A stretch of DNA of 64,000 nt from Loripinus fragilis (Eukaryota > Mollusca > Bivalvia > Lucinida > Lucinidae), in NCBI GenBank assembly GCA_964019695.1, contig OZ026518.1:84749950-84813949 (forward strand), given 5' to 3'. This document shows, piece after piece, positions 1 through 11,215 of this stretch; within the stretch, counting starts at the first letter, position 1, and each line of letters opens with the position of its first letter. A program made the position numbers and the translations under genes. Below the pieces are notes generated by a model that worked only from the letters and a program-made list of their open reading frames with translations, was not told the origin of the DNA and did not search any database.

Positions 1-374
1 CGGTGGTGGAAACCGCCTCGGTATTAGTTCAGTCAATCGATACATACAGGATACCTACGGATGCCGAACGCATGCGAACCATACAAACTGCACGAGGACC
101 GAACAAACCACATACAAACGCATGAGTAACATTCATCCACAGGACATCTTTATCCGGTGGCGTCCGTTCGAAGTTTTGAACATGTCCTAAACTTGCCAAC
201 GGATAGGACCGGACAAAACGATATCACCTGACAGGGAACGCATTAACGGCATGAGGAATGGACAAAAAACACATGCAAGTGGACACGAACGGACAGAGAA
301 TTTTACTGTCCGTTGCGCGTCCGTTAGCGCTATCTGGTAAGGTGTGACAGTCACTTAAAGGACTCCTCCAAAAC
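1..374. other. No gene seen; GGAC-word-rich stretch
   Basis: No coding potential is visible. Short words such as GGACCGAAC, ACGGACAG and GTCCGTT recur on both strands, which looks like a degraded repeat, but no unit or boundary can be defined. Confidence 0.3.
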
Positions 375-376
375 TA

Positions 377-1449
377 CACTGAGCAAAATATCTAATTGGT
401 CACCTTACATTTTAAGTAAGATTCCGTTATACAAATTCATGCTTATATAAATCAATCAATGCCTTGCCGAAACTCTACATGCCATTTGATTAAAAAACGA
501 CTGGTTCGTCTTGCACAGACGATGCTAGAGTAAAGGTACCCTAATTTCAAAAAAGTCACATATGAAGTACTCCACAGAGATGCCATCTATTTTGTATTTT
601 TTGTTTGCATGAAAATGTTTCTGACTGTCGTGATTAAAGACGAACACACTTCAAATGATTCGCTTCAATCAGACTCCTCTTTTCTGTTACGTAATACCAT
701 GATGACAAACACTACCAGCAGCTAAATCATTGAAATTCAGTTTTTTGCATGCAGTTTACATTGGAAGTTCGCACTGTTCTGTACGCCTTATTATCTGTGA
801 TACGGTGTTGAAATTTTCAGCGATTATGTATTACTACTAGACGCCACTATTCTAGTTTGTAAATGGAAAAAGATAATGCAAAGATCCATCAAATTGACTT
901 TGTTCAGTTTTACATTCAAACTGGAAGTGCGCAGCAGCAGTGATATGTTTGTCCTCACAAATTGAACGAATCAAGTTCTATTCTGTTTGGGCCATCTTAT
1001 TCAGATACAACAATTTTTGCTCAAGCTACTCATGAATTTCAAATAGTGATATTTCAAAGAATGCATACAAATCTACTTTCGTCAAACTTTCAAGTGTTTG
1101 GTGTTTTTGAAGTCTACTAGACAAGTCTATTATTAGCTGAATTTTAATTTGATACAAAACTTCAATCAAAACCATTTTTCTTCAAAAACATATTTTTAAC
1201 CAAAAACCTTGGATTGAAAGACATTATTTTCCTACCCATCAGTTTAACATGTGTTTTAGGTGCTCAAAAGGACCGCCTCATTTAGACGGTTCTTTTAGCA
1301 CCCACTACATATAATAATTTCTTTTTTCAACTTTTCAGCTTTTGCCCAATAAACTGCACATTTATAGGCAAATATTCATTTCAATGTTAGTAGCGCTTGA
1401 TCAGAAATAATGAGTTTAAAAGGTGACCAATTAGAAATTTTGTTCAGTG
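377..1449. mobile_element. Non-autonomous TA-target DNA transposon, about 1.07 kb
   Basis: The ends form an inverted repeat of about 30 bp: CACTGAGCAAAATATCTAAT at the left and its near-complement ending GAAATTTTGTTCAGTG at the right. Both ends abut TA (375-376 and 1450-1451), the target duplication of the Tc1/mariner superfamily. No transposase frame is visible and the length is short for an autonomous member, so it is probably non-autonomous or decayed. An internal hairpin lies at about 1259-1303. A more decayed relative lies at about 28130-29130. Confidence 0.75.
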
Positions 1450-1451
1450 TA

Positions 1452-2495
1452 CTTGCTAGATTTTGACCAAACTTGGCAGGAACTCGGACCCAATAAACAC
1501 GGACTGGTCACTTACATACAGGTTAATGAATATATTTCATGTTTGGCGGGAAAATACCATGATTTATCAAACGAATAAAATCGGTAATTTTGATTCTGCC
1601 TAGAATGGTTTATTTCCTCTAGGGAAATAAATCCCTTTAGCCGGAACTCCTTTTTCCTGACCACAGGTGACCCAAGGCATCGATGAGATGAAACGCATGT
1701 TATATTCATTTTCGTTTTATTATTTACAATTTTTTAACAAGCATATAACGCTTCCCGCACTTTTGAGGTCACAAACATTAACAAATGGCGTCATTTGCAC
1801 ATGCGATGACGTTGCATAACGTTTCTCTGTTCCGACACTGAAACTGGAGGATCCAGGAACAAAAACGAAAAATTCTAGAAAATCACAATAAATTGAGTAC
1901 CAAAATGTTCGTTACGATCTAACTAAGACAATGACTACCCACACTTTATGTTTTCGTTCACTAATAAAAAAAGTTACAGGCGTTTGAAATTCTGAGGTGG
2001 ACTCGATGAAGAAGATTTCCAAAATGGCGGACTCCCACGGAACAGCAAGCCGATGTATTACTACTACATGTCACGATCCTGCTAGTTTTACCACATCGCA
2101 TACCGTAGTATTTTCTTGATTTGAGCAAGCAGTTCAAGAAGAATACATGTAATATACAGTTTATTAAATCGTTCCATTTGAAATATGGGATTTATAAACC
2201 TCGGGAGGTGGTAAATTCGATAAAGAAACTCGTGCGCAAGCGCACTGACGTATGTTGCAGATTCTAATGCACTTGCAAATGCAACGCGACGTCTGATTGG
2301 ATTACGTCATAAATTTGCGACAGTATATCCTGCGATATACTGTCGGAAACCCGACGTCATTACGTAACGTCGCTGTTCATTGGTTGACAAGTGAATATAT
2401 GCAGCTGGCAAACGGTTTAATGCTGGACGTATAGGCGCAACAAAGCACATTTTCGCTGTCTTTTTGAAGGGAAAATGTTAACAGTGCATTAGAAT
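1452..2495. other. No gene seen; one short palindrome
   Basis: No supported coding region. A 26-base palindrome with arms GACAGTATATC lies at about 2319-2344. The palindromic vocabulary (GATATACNGTCGG) resembles the hairpin element that follows, so this may be a relic of the same family. Confidence 0.3.
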
Positions 2496-2661
2496 GGGGA
2501 TAACCATATTAAAATTTTTCATTTGGAATGGGATATCGTCTGATATACGTTCGGAAATCACGTTTTATGGCTCCGCTTACGCGTCGCCGTAAAACTATAT
2601 TTCCGACCGTATATCCGACGATATACCTCCCCAAATGAAAATTTTGAATACAGCTATCCCC
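2496..2661. mobile_element. Hairpin MITE with long terminal inverted repeats
   Basis: The left arm (GGGGATA then AAAATTTTTCATTTGG and ATATCGTC) is matched in reverse at the right end (CCAAATGAAAATTTT then TATCCCC). Arms are about 60-70 bp with a short GC-richer centre near 2570-2590. There is no coding capacity. The family is unknown to me. Confidence 0.65.
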
Positions 2662-2699
2662 TAATTAAATAATCATATCTCCGTTATATCTCTGCATAT

Positions 2700-3022
2700 G
2701 CCGGGCCGCGTAGCGCAGTCGGTAACGTGTCTGGGTACAGATGCGTGTCTGACTGCAGACCCAGGGGTCGCGAGTTCGATCCCGGTCCGGTCCCATACTT
2801 TCGTGGAGATTGATCATGAAATGATTTCTACGGTCATTCTCCTCCCTTCCGCTGATTCATTCAAGAAGGGTTGTTGTCAGTTACAAGCGAAAGTATGTGC
2901 ACGAATTACTGGTAAACCGCTTGTTCAAGCTTGCCCAGGAAAAAGTGTGGTTAGGTGAACTGACCGTCCCGCAATGACCATAGCTGTTGACTTGGGACGT
3001 AAAGCAACCAAACAAACAAACA
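2700..3022 (+). mobile_element. tRNA-derived domain SINE, full length with target duplication
   Basis: The first 95 bases are a tRNA-like head, with an A-box-like GCGTAGCGCAGTCGG and a B-box-like GAGTTCGATCCCGG. A body of about 190 bp and a 3' tail GGGACGTAAAGCAACC followed by CAAA repeats come next. The 14-bp sequence ATATCTCTGCATAT flanks it on both sides (2686-2699 and 3023-3036), a clear target duplication from LINE-driven retrotransposition. The conserved-looking body suggests a domain-bearing SINE (V-, Nin-DC- or CORE-like); I cannot say which. The tail resembles the LINE end at 32590-32625. Confidence 0.85.
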
Positions 3023-3036
3023 ATATCTCTGCATAT

Positions 3037-3734
3037 CTTAGAATTTTCTTCAAAAAGCAATGGTTCAATATATTCACTTTTACAACCAATTTCAACTACG
3101 TTCATTACGAGATTAGCACCGATAGAGTGCATGTATTGTATTACCCAACGGAAACCTTTGTCATGTTTGTGTATCTTTGGGGTTGAGAGTATAAATATAA
3201 CGTCACTCTCACGAGAGCATGTAACTCACGCATTGTATATATGTTATATGACGATGAGCTGTATATGCTTAAGTCTAATAAAATTTATGTTATGTTATGT
3301 TATAATATTATCTTTAAGACTGTATTGTTATATTATTGAAAGTTCATCCGTCTTTATGAACATCAGCAAGAAACCTATGTACCCGTTTTACCTATTTTCG
3401 GCACTTTTAGCCGAAAATCGTAAGAAATCAACATAAAAATATGAGAAAACTTCAATTCTTTTCACTGTAACTCGTAATATTTTAGCTTCGCATACCGGGA
3501 GTAACCTCTTATAATCTTGTGTATGGTCAGAACCAATTTATTGGCTGTAGTACTTTGAAATAGTGCTAAAATATAGCCTCGACAACATAACTTTGTATTT
3601 CCGTCAGTGACCAGTCGGTTTATACTGGGTCCGAGGCAGGAATGATCCTAACATCCTTATGGTCCTCTTTAATAGTTGTTCTTATCAGCAGTCCGAAACC
3701 ATTGTTGATACATGTATCTACAAGTATGCACAAA
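3037..3734. other. No gene seen
   Basis: AT-rich sequence with overlapping short open frames but no recognisable protein. A short run of TTATG repeats lies at about 3285-3303. Confidence 0.3.
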
Positions 3735-3862
3735 CGGGAAAGTCCGGTACATCACTTAAGGCACGTTACGCCATAGTAGCTTCATTTTATAAGCCGGAAC
3801 TGGCGTAAGGAAAAATAGTACTGTAGCATCTGGGTCCAGTCCTATAAAATCCATTATTGTGA
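3735..3862. repeat. Dispersed repeat H, copy 1
   Basis: Starts GGGAAAGTCCGGTAC and ends near CTATAAAATCCATTATT. It aligns over most of its length with 12482-12662 (shared GGGAAAGTCCGG, GCGGGAACTG or GCCGGAACTG, AAAATAGT and GGTYCAG words). No terminal repeat is evident. Confidence 0.5.
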
Positions 3863-3943
3863 TTACCCCTAACGTTTCAGGGGAAACAACATACGTCATA
3901 GCATGGATGTTGCAAACACTTAGTATGGCGCCATCTTTGATTT

Positions 3944-4289
3944 ACAAGGTTAGTTTTCTCTTCGTAAAAATATACAAATTAGTGTCTGGCAAAACTAAGC
4001 AGTGCAGGCGGGGCCTAACATCACATTTGAACAGAATATATAATGGCCACGCCCTGAAATGCCGTTGCCTTTGTAATCATTCACTCACAGATATCAAAGC
4101 GGGAGACTGCTAAAATTATCCTGGTATCTCTTGATTCGATACTTGTGGGTGAATGATTAAAAGGCAACAGCATTTCTGGGCGTGGCCATTATATATTCTG
4201 TTCAAATGTGATGTTAGGCACCGCCTGCACAGCTTAGTTTTGACAGACACTTATTTGTATAATTTTACGAAGGGAAAAACTTACCTTGG
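3944..4289. repeat. Large fold-back (inverted repeat) element
   Basis: Two arms of about 125 bp (about 3944-4072 and 4158-4289) are near-perfect reverse complements around an 85-base spacer. Shared arm words include GTGATGTTAGGC, GGCGTGGCCATTATATATTC and CTTCGTAAAA. Such a structure could form a very stable hairpin. It is non-coding and most simply a fold-back DNA transposon. Confidence 0.75.
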
Positions 4290-4997
4290 TGGTCTAAAAC
4301 CCTCGTGATCTACACACCATTATCGCAGAGAAGTTGCAGAGGTCGCGACAAGTCTTTACGAAGGTCGTCGATCGGTTGCCGCAGCCAGTCTTTTGCAAAG
4401 GTGTAGGAACAGGGGGAGGGGTGTGACAGCTCTCCCCAATAATTTTGTAGAGGGGACAGAATAGCCTTTGGCCCCTCTTAAAATCTGTCTAAATTGACAT
4501 GTAATTGCTTGTTATTCAGGGTAAAATAAGCAACTTCCTTACATCATTAGTAGTAAAAAATTTCCTCGCTCGCTTCACTAGCTCGGAGTTTTTGAATTCG
4601 GTTTAAAATTCTCTGAGAACAGACAATTTTCACAGATTTTAATATTTTATTCATTTCTTTTTGTCACCTTGTATGTATCATATATATATGTATGTATAAA
4701 TGCATATTTGTATCATTTTCCAGCGAAATCGGCTTTTCAGGATTTTCTTATTATTCCTATTTTCTATTCTATTTTTTTTAAAGAGCTCCATATTTTCTAA
4801 CCTTTTATCCATCTTTGCTTTTTGAAGTACTTTACAGCTTAAAGTAAAAACAAACCAGGCTTCTCATTTCTAGATTTTTAAAACTTGAGTCTTAATCTTT
4901 TGTGGGCATAGAATCTTATGAAATTTTACTTCAAATTTGTTTGAAAAGTGTAGGGATACGGTTATTGTGTAGTGTCTGTGACATTCTTCTTCAAAGT
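4290..4997. other. No gene seen
   Basis: AT-rich sequence without supported features; a short TATATATATGTATGTATAAA low-complexity run lies near 4680-4700. Confidence 0.3.
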
Positions 4998-5206
4998 ATA
5001 ATTAGACTTTTCGCTTACTGTAAACGCGGCAACTTTAATATTCATATCTGGACGTGGTTCGGCTATTTCATCTGCTAAGGAAGGGAAATCAGGTTTTATT
5101 TATAATTTGGTAAAGAGTTAATAAGCTTTTTGAGCCGCGCAAACGTGCGTGCATTTCATGAAAATCCTAATGCATACAGACCGAACTCACATTTATTAAC
5201 CCTTAA

Positions 5207-5573
5207 AGCTGCATACTCTGTAACTATGAACATTTTTCGAAAATTTTTATTTTCTTTTTAAATCATTTGTAAAAGTAGAATTAAGCTATGTTTTCATAAT
5301 AAAAATGTTCAGTACAGCTGAAAACTGCATGGAAAAGTGAATTATCTTATCAAATAGGAGTTTATTTCTCTTGTTGATAATTATTTGCGTCCCTCCAATA
5401 ATTCTAGACTGTTGAATTTTAACATAAATGCAGTTGTTTTCATGGTGATAACTTGTTAAGATTTACGAAAACGGTAAAATGTTTACCTGAATTTGAGTAT
5501 TTTTACTGTGTTCTTGGAAAATAAAAACATTATTTTTAAAATTAGAAGATCAAAAGTTACAGACTAAGCAGCT
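5207..5573. mobile_element. TTAA-target MITE, copy 1
   Basis: The element starts AGCTGCATACTCTGTAACT and ends AGTTACAGACTAAGCAGCT, an inverted pair. It is flanked by TTAA on both sides (5203-5206 and 5574-5577). The host sequence without it occurs at about 39524-39530, giving an empty site. TTAA duplication is typical of piggyBac-type transposition. A second copy lies at 49878-50243. It is non-coding. Confidence 0.8.
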
Positions 5574-5637
5574 TTAAAACGCATAATCACAAAATGTATG
5601 TTTTATGTCGTCCACTAAACTATTTGAAGCCTCATAG

Positions 5638-5703
5638 ATAAACAATGTGAATCCAAATCAGACTGCTCCTATAGGAGCAGTCTGATCTGGGTCCACAATG
5701 TTT
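5638..5703. repeat. Palindromic hairpin CAGACTGCTCC, copy 1
   Basis: Arms meet at CTATAG with perfect GACTGCTCC/GGAGCAGTC stems extending to AAACAATGTG/CACAATGTTT. The same hairpin is at 39597-39663 and 50736-50800. Confidence 0.65.
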
Positions 5704-5712
5704 GCCTCCCTG

Positions 5713-6614
5713 CTTGTTAAAACAGTTGAGAGTTTAGAAAAGTAATGCATATCAATTCAAGACTTTTACTTACACCAGATTCATGAATATCAGCAAAACG
5801 TTTGATAAAATACTGATATATTCTGGTGATATTGTACTGCCAAACTTATGTTAAAAAGTAATATTCTAGGTGTAATTGTGATTAGTATTGAACATTTGCT
5901 GTGCAAAAGTAAAACTCATTGATTAAGCTGCTGACAGTGGCTGTCTTCATGTTAACGTAGAAGAGAAATGGAGAGTTCATTTGTCACAAAACTTATGATT
6001 CTTTATCATCTTATATCACAGCTGTTATTAACATCTTCAAACTTATTAAAATATAAATACATACCGTATCTGACGAATATTTTATATGAGCCACAATCTG
6101 TGAAAACCAGCCTTAATGACGAAGTCGTCAAATTTGAGTTAATTGTACACAGTAAATCTTTGAAGTGTAATGAAGTTATCCTGCAAATTTTATGAAGTTA
6201 TCTCCATTATTCATGGAAATATGGTCTTTTGAAACTACACTCTAGTTTGTGTTACTCGAAGTGCGATCCGGGCTGATTTGAACTTTGAACAACAATTCAA
6301 TAGCCTGTCTTTCAGACTGGTTCTTTAAAATTAAAAAAATGTCCAATCGCAAAGCTACAGTAACACATCCAAAACTGATGCACTTTGGAAAAGTTCATAT
6401 TGCCCCCTTGCTTCTTTCACTGGGGCATTTTGGTTGCATTTATGACAGTAAAACATGAAATTCAACTGTCATATGAATAATTGATTGAAGTTTAATATGA
6501 ATTAAACACATTCAAAATACCACTCACCAATACCCAGAAATGGTATTTGTGTTAACAGTGTAAAGTTACTTTTGGCTTTAAGTATATATTACTTCGTCTT
6601 CGGTTTATTATCCA
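5713..6614. other. No gene seen
   Basis: AT-rich. A 75-codon open frame at 5968-6195 has no recognisable domain and looks fortuitous. Confidence 0.3.
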
Positions 6615-6870
6615 GGGCCCGGAAACAATGCCTCCTTAGAGTTAAGGAAGACTTAAGTTAAGTATTGATTTTTCAGGATGCGAAAAATAACGTTTAAAAC
6701 TGATTAAAATCAAAATAGTTTGAACTATTCTGAAGATCACAATAATATCTTTGTCCACAAATACCACATCGATCCAGGCAATTTATTTAGCATTTAATAA
6801 AGCATGTTGAAATACCAATACTTAACTAAAGTCTTGCTTAACTTTAAGGAGGCATTGTAATTCCGGGCCC
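6615..6870. mobile_element. MITE J, copy 1 (GGGCCC-ended)
   Basis: Long terminal inverted repeats of about 50 bp: the left carries GGGCCCGG, AATGCCTCC and GTTAAGTATTG; the right carries CAATACTTAAC, GGAGGCATT and CCGGGCCC. The interior is AT-rich. A second copy with the same interior (TTTTTCAGGATGCGAAAAAT) lies at 21731-21988. Confidence 0.75.
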
Positions 6871-7004
6871 AGATCGCAAGACGTGCGCCGAGTGCCGATT
6901 TTTGTCGCGAGCTGAATACAAGGTCCAAACTGTTTAATACTATTATGTTATTCCTAAAAATATTTCATTGAAATGGTATACGTTTCTTTTTAACCGAAAC
7001 CTAG

Positions 7005-7170
7005 CGTCCTTTTTGTGGGACATAAGCAAACAGTGCAGACTCAGACCAGACGCCGCGTTCTGTTAGAATTTGAATGAAAAATACCACCCAACATCCTTTA
7101 CAAAAGAAATAGACTGCTCCAAATGAGAACGGTGGAAAAGCCCTTCCTTCGGCATAAATGGGTTAAATAA
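7005..7170 (+). repeat. Dispersed repeat C, copy 1
   Basis: Shares TTTGTGGGACATA, CAAACAGTGCAGAC, ACCACCCAACA and GGCATAAATGGGTTAA-type words with 32880-33062 and 50505-50636. Non-coding; ends undefined. Confidence 0.55.
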
Positions 7171-7759
7171 GTGCACAGCCTGCAAAGAGTAAAAGGCACA
7201 TTGTCATTGAGTTTGAGAATACGTTTGTAACTATTGAATTTTATTCAAAGTAAGTAAGGGTGCAAAGATCAGGAATCGATACAATCAAGTACCACACCTG
7301 ACCCAGGATACAAATGGGAAAGTGACAAACTCACAGTAGACACCACAAACGAGAGCCAAATGGTCAGCCCTTTCCCAGCAGGTGACCACAAAGAACATAT
7401 AAACAGACGCGCACAAAGACATAGCAAACACAAGACAGAACAAAAACATAAAAGATCCACAAAAGAAGTACCACCTTGGAACGGTCAGTAAAATATTTTA
7501 CTGGAGGGCTTAAACCGGTTTAACGGCACCAACCTCACCCTTAGTTCAGATGTGGATCAAGACACATAGCTATTTGGTTTGCATGAAAGACCCCTAACTT
7601 ATCAATGCATCATCTTCTAAAACATACAAATCAAGATATAACAAGGATATAAAGCAAAGATAAGGACTCAACAGTAAATAAAACTGAATATCGGAGCAAG
7701 AGAAATCCAACATGTAAACCCCGGTGGGCCCGATAAACAGCCAAAGCATCAGGCCCCAA

Positions 7760-8720
7760 CGAGGGTCATCCAATAAGTTCTGACAATGACCCAATAAAAC
7801 AAAACCTATTTCTCTAGGACGTGTTTCAATAACCTTCATATGTTATTTAGAGCATAGGGAATTGAATCACCTGTTCAAATATTTTACGCGCTGCAATCGT
7901 AATGGATGCTAGGCAACTAAAGAACACAAGGTAAAGGGTCATGGACGGGCCATTGTATGCGGTATACATGCCCCAACTTTTAAAGAAATTACAAACTCTT
8001 CTTTAAAACTTTTATATGAATAAATAAAGACAGTATTTATGGTGATTCTGAACGTCATAGATAATGGTTTAGCTTGCAACTTTGGTGTAAGCAGGGTTTT
8101 GATTATGACATATCACCTATTTTGCAAGAAATATTTTCCTTAAAAATGGGTTGTACTAATATTGTATTATATTTGGTATATTGCATTTATTTAAAGTTAT
8201 TATTTTCTATGCGTTAAGAAGACTATAGAACAGATTTATCGAAACAGATATCTTTTAATACGCAAATTGATTGTGATGGCTTTTTTAAGTGTTCAAAATA
8301 TACTATTTTATGATTAACGCTTAAAGTGAGGCAAAAATGTAATTTTCTGTTGTTGCCTAGCAATCAAGAGCGTTCAAAGCAACTAGGTTAATGTCATTGG
8401 GGTATTTATTTTATGGGTCATTTGTGTGTTCAGACAACATCACCAACCACTAATATAACTTTCCAAAGAAACATACTACATCTTTAGCTAACACTAACCC
8501 CAGCATAGATTTAGTTAAAAACGCGATTTTTCGTGGCCATAAGCTCTCACTGTGTTGTTTACAAATTTGTATAGCATAATACCAGGTTGTGATAAAAACT
8601 TCATATTTCACACATAAGTTGTCAACACCCATGGCCATATGCAGTGGGTAATAAACTTCTGATTTAAATAATAGTTTCTGAGATATGAGACCATTGTCAT
8701 AACATATTGGATGACCCTCG
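7760..8720. mobile_element. TA-target DNA transposon inserted in family A copy
   Basis: Terminal inverted repeats of 29 bp with two mismatches start CGAGGGTCATCCAATA and reach TGACAATG. Uninterrupted copies at about 19990-20010 and 20750-20770 read GGCCCCTACCAT at this point. Here the left flank reads GGCCCCAA and the right TACCAT, so the target was TA with one later base change. The 961-bp interior contains no recognisable transposase; an inner GCTAGGCAAC/GTTGCCTAGC pair (about 7908 and 8352) hints at a further nested element. The ends suit a mariner-type element. Confidence 0.8.
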
Positions 8721-8745
8721 TACCATCTCATCAATAGATAAGTCT

Positions 8746-10695
8746 TTAAGTCGGAACCATCATAGAGTCTGAAGTCCGACTCACCGGCGTGCAATTAAAG
8801 AGGAAAGCAAAGTTGCCAACCGTGATTGGGTTGACTACCAAGCATGCAGTCTGTTGCAATATATTAATGTTATAGCCAATCTTTTTATAATGGGAAATTA
8901 TTTTAATGAACTGCGCTGAAAAATTATAAGAACCAACAATCTTCTTCAATTTATACACCAAGTCACCATAGAAATCAGGTTCCAAAAGTCCTTGGCGCAA
9001 GAGAGATTTAAGTCCAACTTGGAATTTAGAAATCAAATCATAGTATAGCCTTGTTTAAGAAGTTTCTGAGTTCATAATTTATTGAGAGTGTTGAAGTCAG
9101 CAACATAGCTAGATGCTCTAGCAAAACGAATGAGTTGAGAGATATAGACTCCATGGGATGTAGAACGAGGAACATCACCATCTAAAAATGGGAAATTGAC
9201 AATTTCAAAATCAAAGTCGTCACGTTTATCACAAATTTTGGTAGAAACAATATCATTAGAAATTGACAAATGCAAGTCTAAAAATGCGGCTTCGGTATCA
9301 GAGGCATTGGCTTTAGTTAGTTGGAGCTCTGAAGGGTATATTTGACTTACCATATTGTCAAAATAAACATTATTAATATCAAAAATATCGTCCAAATACA
9401 TGTATCTGGAAGTAGTGTTAAACGCATCAATAACATAGCCTGCTTATCATATAAATCTGCAACCAGGGGACCACAATTAGTGCCCATAGGAATCCCAACT
9501 ACTTGTCTATAGAGCTTGGTGCCAAATCGAATAAAATGTTGTCCAACAAAAAGGTCACCGCATCACATACATTTTGACACGACCATGAATGATATTTTTT
9601 AGGTTTTTCTGAAGTAAAAAATGCATTTCTGTCATTACATGCAAGGTAAGGAGAGCCTTCTCTCTGGAAGGTTCTTTCAATAAGATCAATAAGTTTATCT
9701 TTAATTAAATCATGAGGTAAAGTAGTGTAAAGAGTAGAAAAATCATAAGTAGACTAACTGGTCGCATTGAAATCTTTAGCTTTAAGTTTATCTAAAAGTT
9801 TACCTGAATTTTTCAATAGACCAAAATAGGTTTTTACCGGATCTCTCATATACCTTTTCACAATATTTGATAACATGTTTTTTAACAGCTGCAAGACACA
9901 ATGTTAACAGTTTAGAAAGTTCTGTTGTCGTACAAGAACTAGAATTAGCAATAAATCTTGCTTTATAGGTTTTTTATGGAGTTTAGGTAACCAGTACAAC
10001 GTAGGAACTTTGTCTTGATTTTCTTTAGCTTTGACACCAAAATGTAGGGCTGTATGACAACCATGCCCATCAACAATCACCCATTCACTTAAAGAAGGCT
10101 GCAGTTTATAGGCATTAGTGTCAACAAGCTCACGCTTAAGAGTATTAATATAATACAATCGTCAAACAACTACAACATTGTTAGCAGCTTTATCTGCTGG
10201 AACCAAAACATAGTTCATATGAAAATCCTGGATACCTCGTATAAGATGACGAAAAGAAGATCTAGTTTTAGGGGGCAAAAGATGTGTATTACGAGAGTAA
10301 AATGAAATACGAGTATCAATAATTTTAAAAATGTTAATCTTCTATTCCTTCAAGGCACCAGGTTCAACATTTTCCCGTTTGCACCAACGATTACTAAAGT
10401 CATTTAAAGAAGCAGCGATCTTTCTACGACATTTAGAGAAATCAATATTAGAGGGAAATCGATATTTAGGACCTTTAGAAATGATATTGCGAACTCTAGC
10501 GTCAGGAATGACATTTAGATTACCTGTAATAACATGCCCTGCAGAGGGATATAAATAATTAGAATTTTTACAATACCAGGAGGCAGGAGTATTGGAATCT
10601 ATATCTAAATCATTTACGATTTTATTAAAGTTAAATATAGTAGACCTAATTGGTTCAAGACAAAAAGAGACACACTTCCTTGGGTAAAATGTCAA
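8746..10695 (-). pseudogene. Decayed Penelope-like reverse transcriptase of family A
   Basis: Reading right to left on the minus strand, the remnants are in family order. An N-terminal region lies at 10695-10342, then the segment with PADKAANNVVVV (about 10190) and WLPKLHKKP (about 9985), a region with TLYTTLPH (about 9720), GIPMGTNC (about 9490), the catalytic YLDD (about 9390) and the KRDDFDFEIVNF and GVYISQLIRFARASS segments (9300-9100). The C-terminus ends with a stop at 8746. At least four frame breaks occur, and bases between the GIPMGTNC and YLDD motifs are missing, so it cannot encode an active enzyme. The stretch from the lysine-rich KLHKKP onward is the polymerase core; C-terminal function is unknown to me. 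Confidence 0.8.
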
Positions 10696-10962
10696 ACAGT
10701 GTATGTAGTACTAGAATCGATGCATCCTTCGATGGAAGTAGTAAAACAAATGTAAGCTAGCGCGCCTGTTCGACTCGAACATCTACACCATACCCGCTTT
10801 CCAACATTAGTTTAAGTATATCGAGGACAGATCTCAATACTGGCAGCAACTGTCATTGGCTATTCCCTTATTTGCTATGTACTCGCATTGTACGTATATC
10901 TCGAAGTTTAACATAGTTGACACTTTCATTTGACTTTTTGGGTGGTAAAGTATATGAAATTA

Positions 10963-11215
10963 TAAGCCCGCCAGTAAAATATTTTTATTGACCGTTCCAA
11001 GGTGGTGCTTCTTCTGTGGATCATCTATGTTATTTCTGTCTGGTGCGTATGCTTTCATGCACGTCTGTTTGTTGATTGCTGGGAAAGGGCTGACCTCTTG
11101 GCTCTCGTTTGTGATGTCTAATTGTGACGTTGTCACTTTCCCATTGGTATCCTGTGTCAGATGTGGTGCTCCTAATATTTGCCCTCTTTCTTACTTTGCA
11201 TGCACAAACAGTACA
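10963..11215 (+). mobile_element. Family A 3' UTR fragment
   Basis: Starts CCAGTAAAATATTTTTATTG, contains CCGTTCCAAGGTGGT, GGGAAAGGGCTGACCTC and CACTTTCCCATTGGTATCCT, and ends in TTTGCCCTCTTTCTTAC. It is in the opposite orientation to the long copy ending 230 bp to its left, one of several inverted pairs of family A pieces. Confidence 0.7.

Larger units (their letters stand above)
4998..5710 (+). repeat. CTTTTCGC element, copy 1 (interrupted by a TTAA element)
   Basis: From GACTTTTCGCTTACTGTAAA onward this matches the element at 39321-39878 almost base for base. Shared words include CATCTGCTAAGGAAGGGAAA, GAGCCGCGCAAACGTGCGTG and GTCGTCCACTAAACTA. The match is split at 5203-5577 by the 367-bp TTAA insertion. 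The right-hand terminal repeat seen in the second copy is not recognisable here. Confidence 0.7.
7250..10735 (-). mobile_element. Retroelement family A, longest copy (split by a DNA transposon)
   Basis: On the minus strand this runs from an N-terminal coding segment near 10735, through a decayed reverse transcriptase to a 3' UTR ending at 7250 with the family's terminal GATCTTTGCACCCTTACTTAC. The 3' UTR (7250-7759) contains GGGCCCACCG, CCGGTTTAA and CCGTTCCAAGGCGGT, also seen in other copies. It is cut 26 bases after the stop codon by the element at 7760-8720. The motif order suggests a Penelope-like element; no GIY-YIG nuclease was recognised. Confidence 0.75.

Noticed and set aside
2700..2795. 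Free-standing tRNA gene
   Set aside because: The tRNA-like fold has A- and B-box-like words but is followed by a SINE body and tail and bracketed by a 14-bp target duplication.
8450..8794. Minus-strand 114-codon frame as a gene
   Set aside because: It crosses the junction between the inserted transposon and the family A coding end, so it is a chance fusion.
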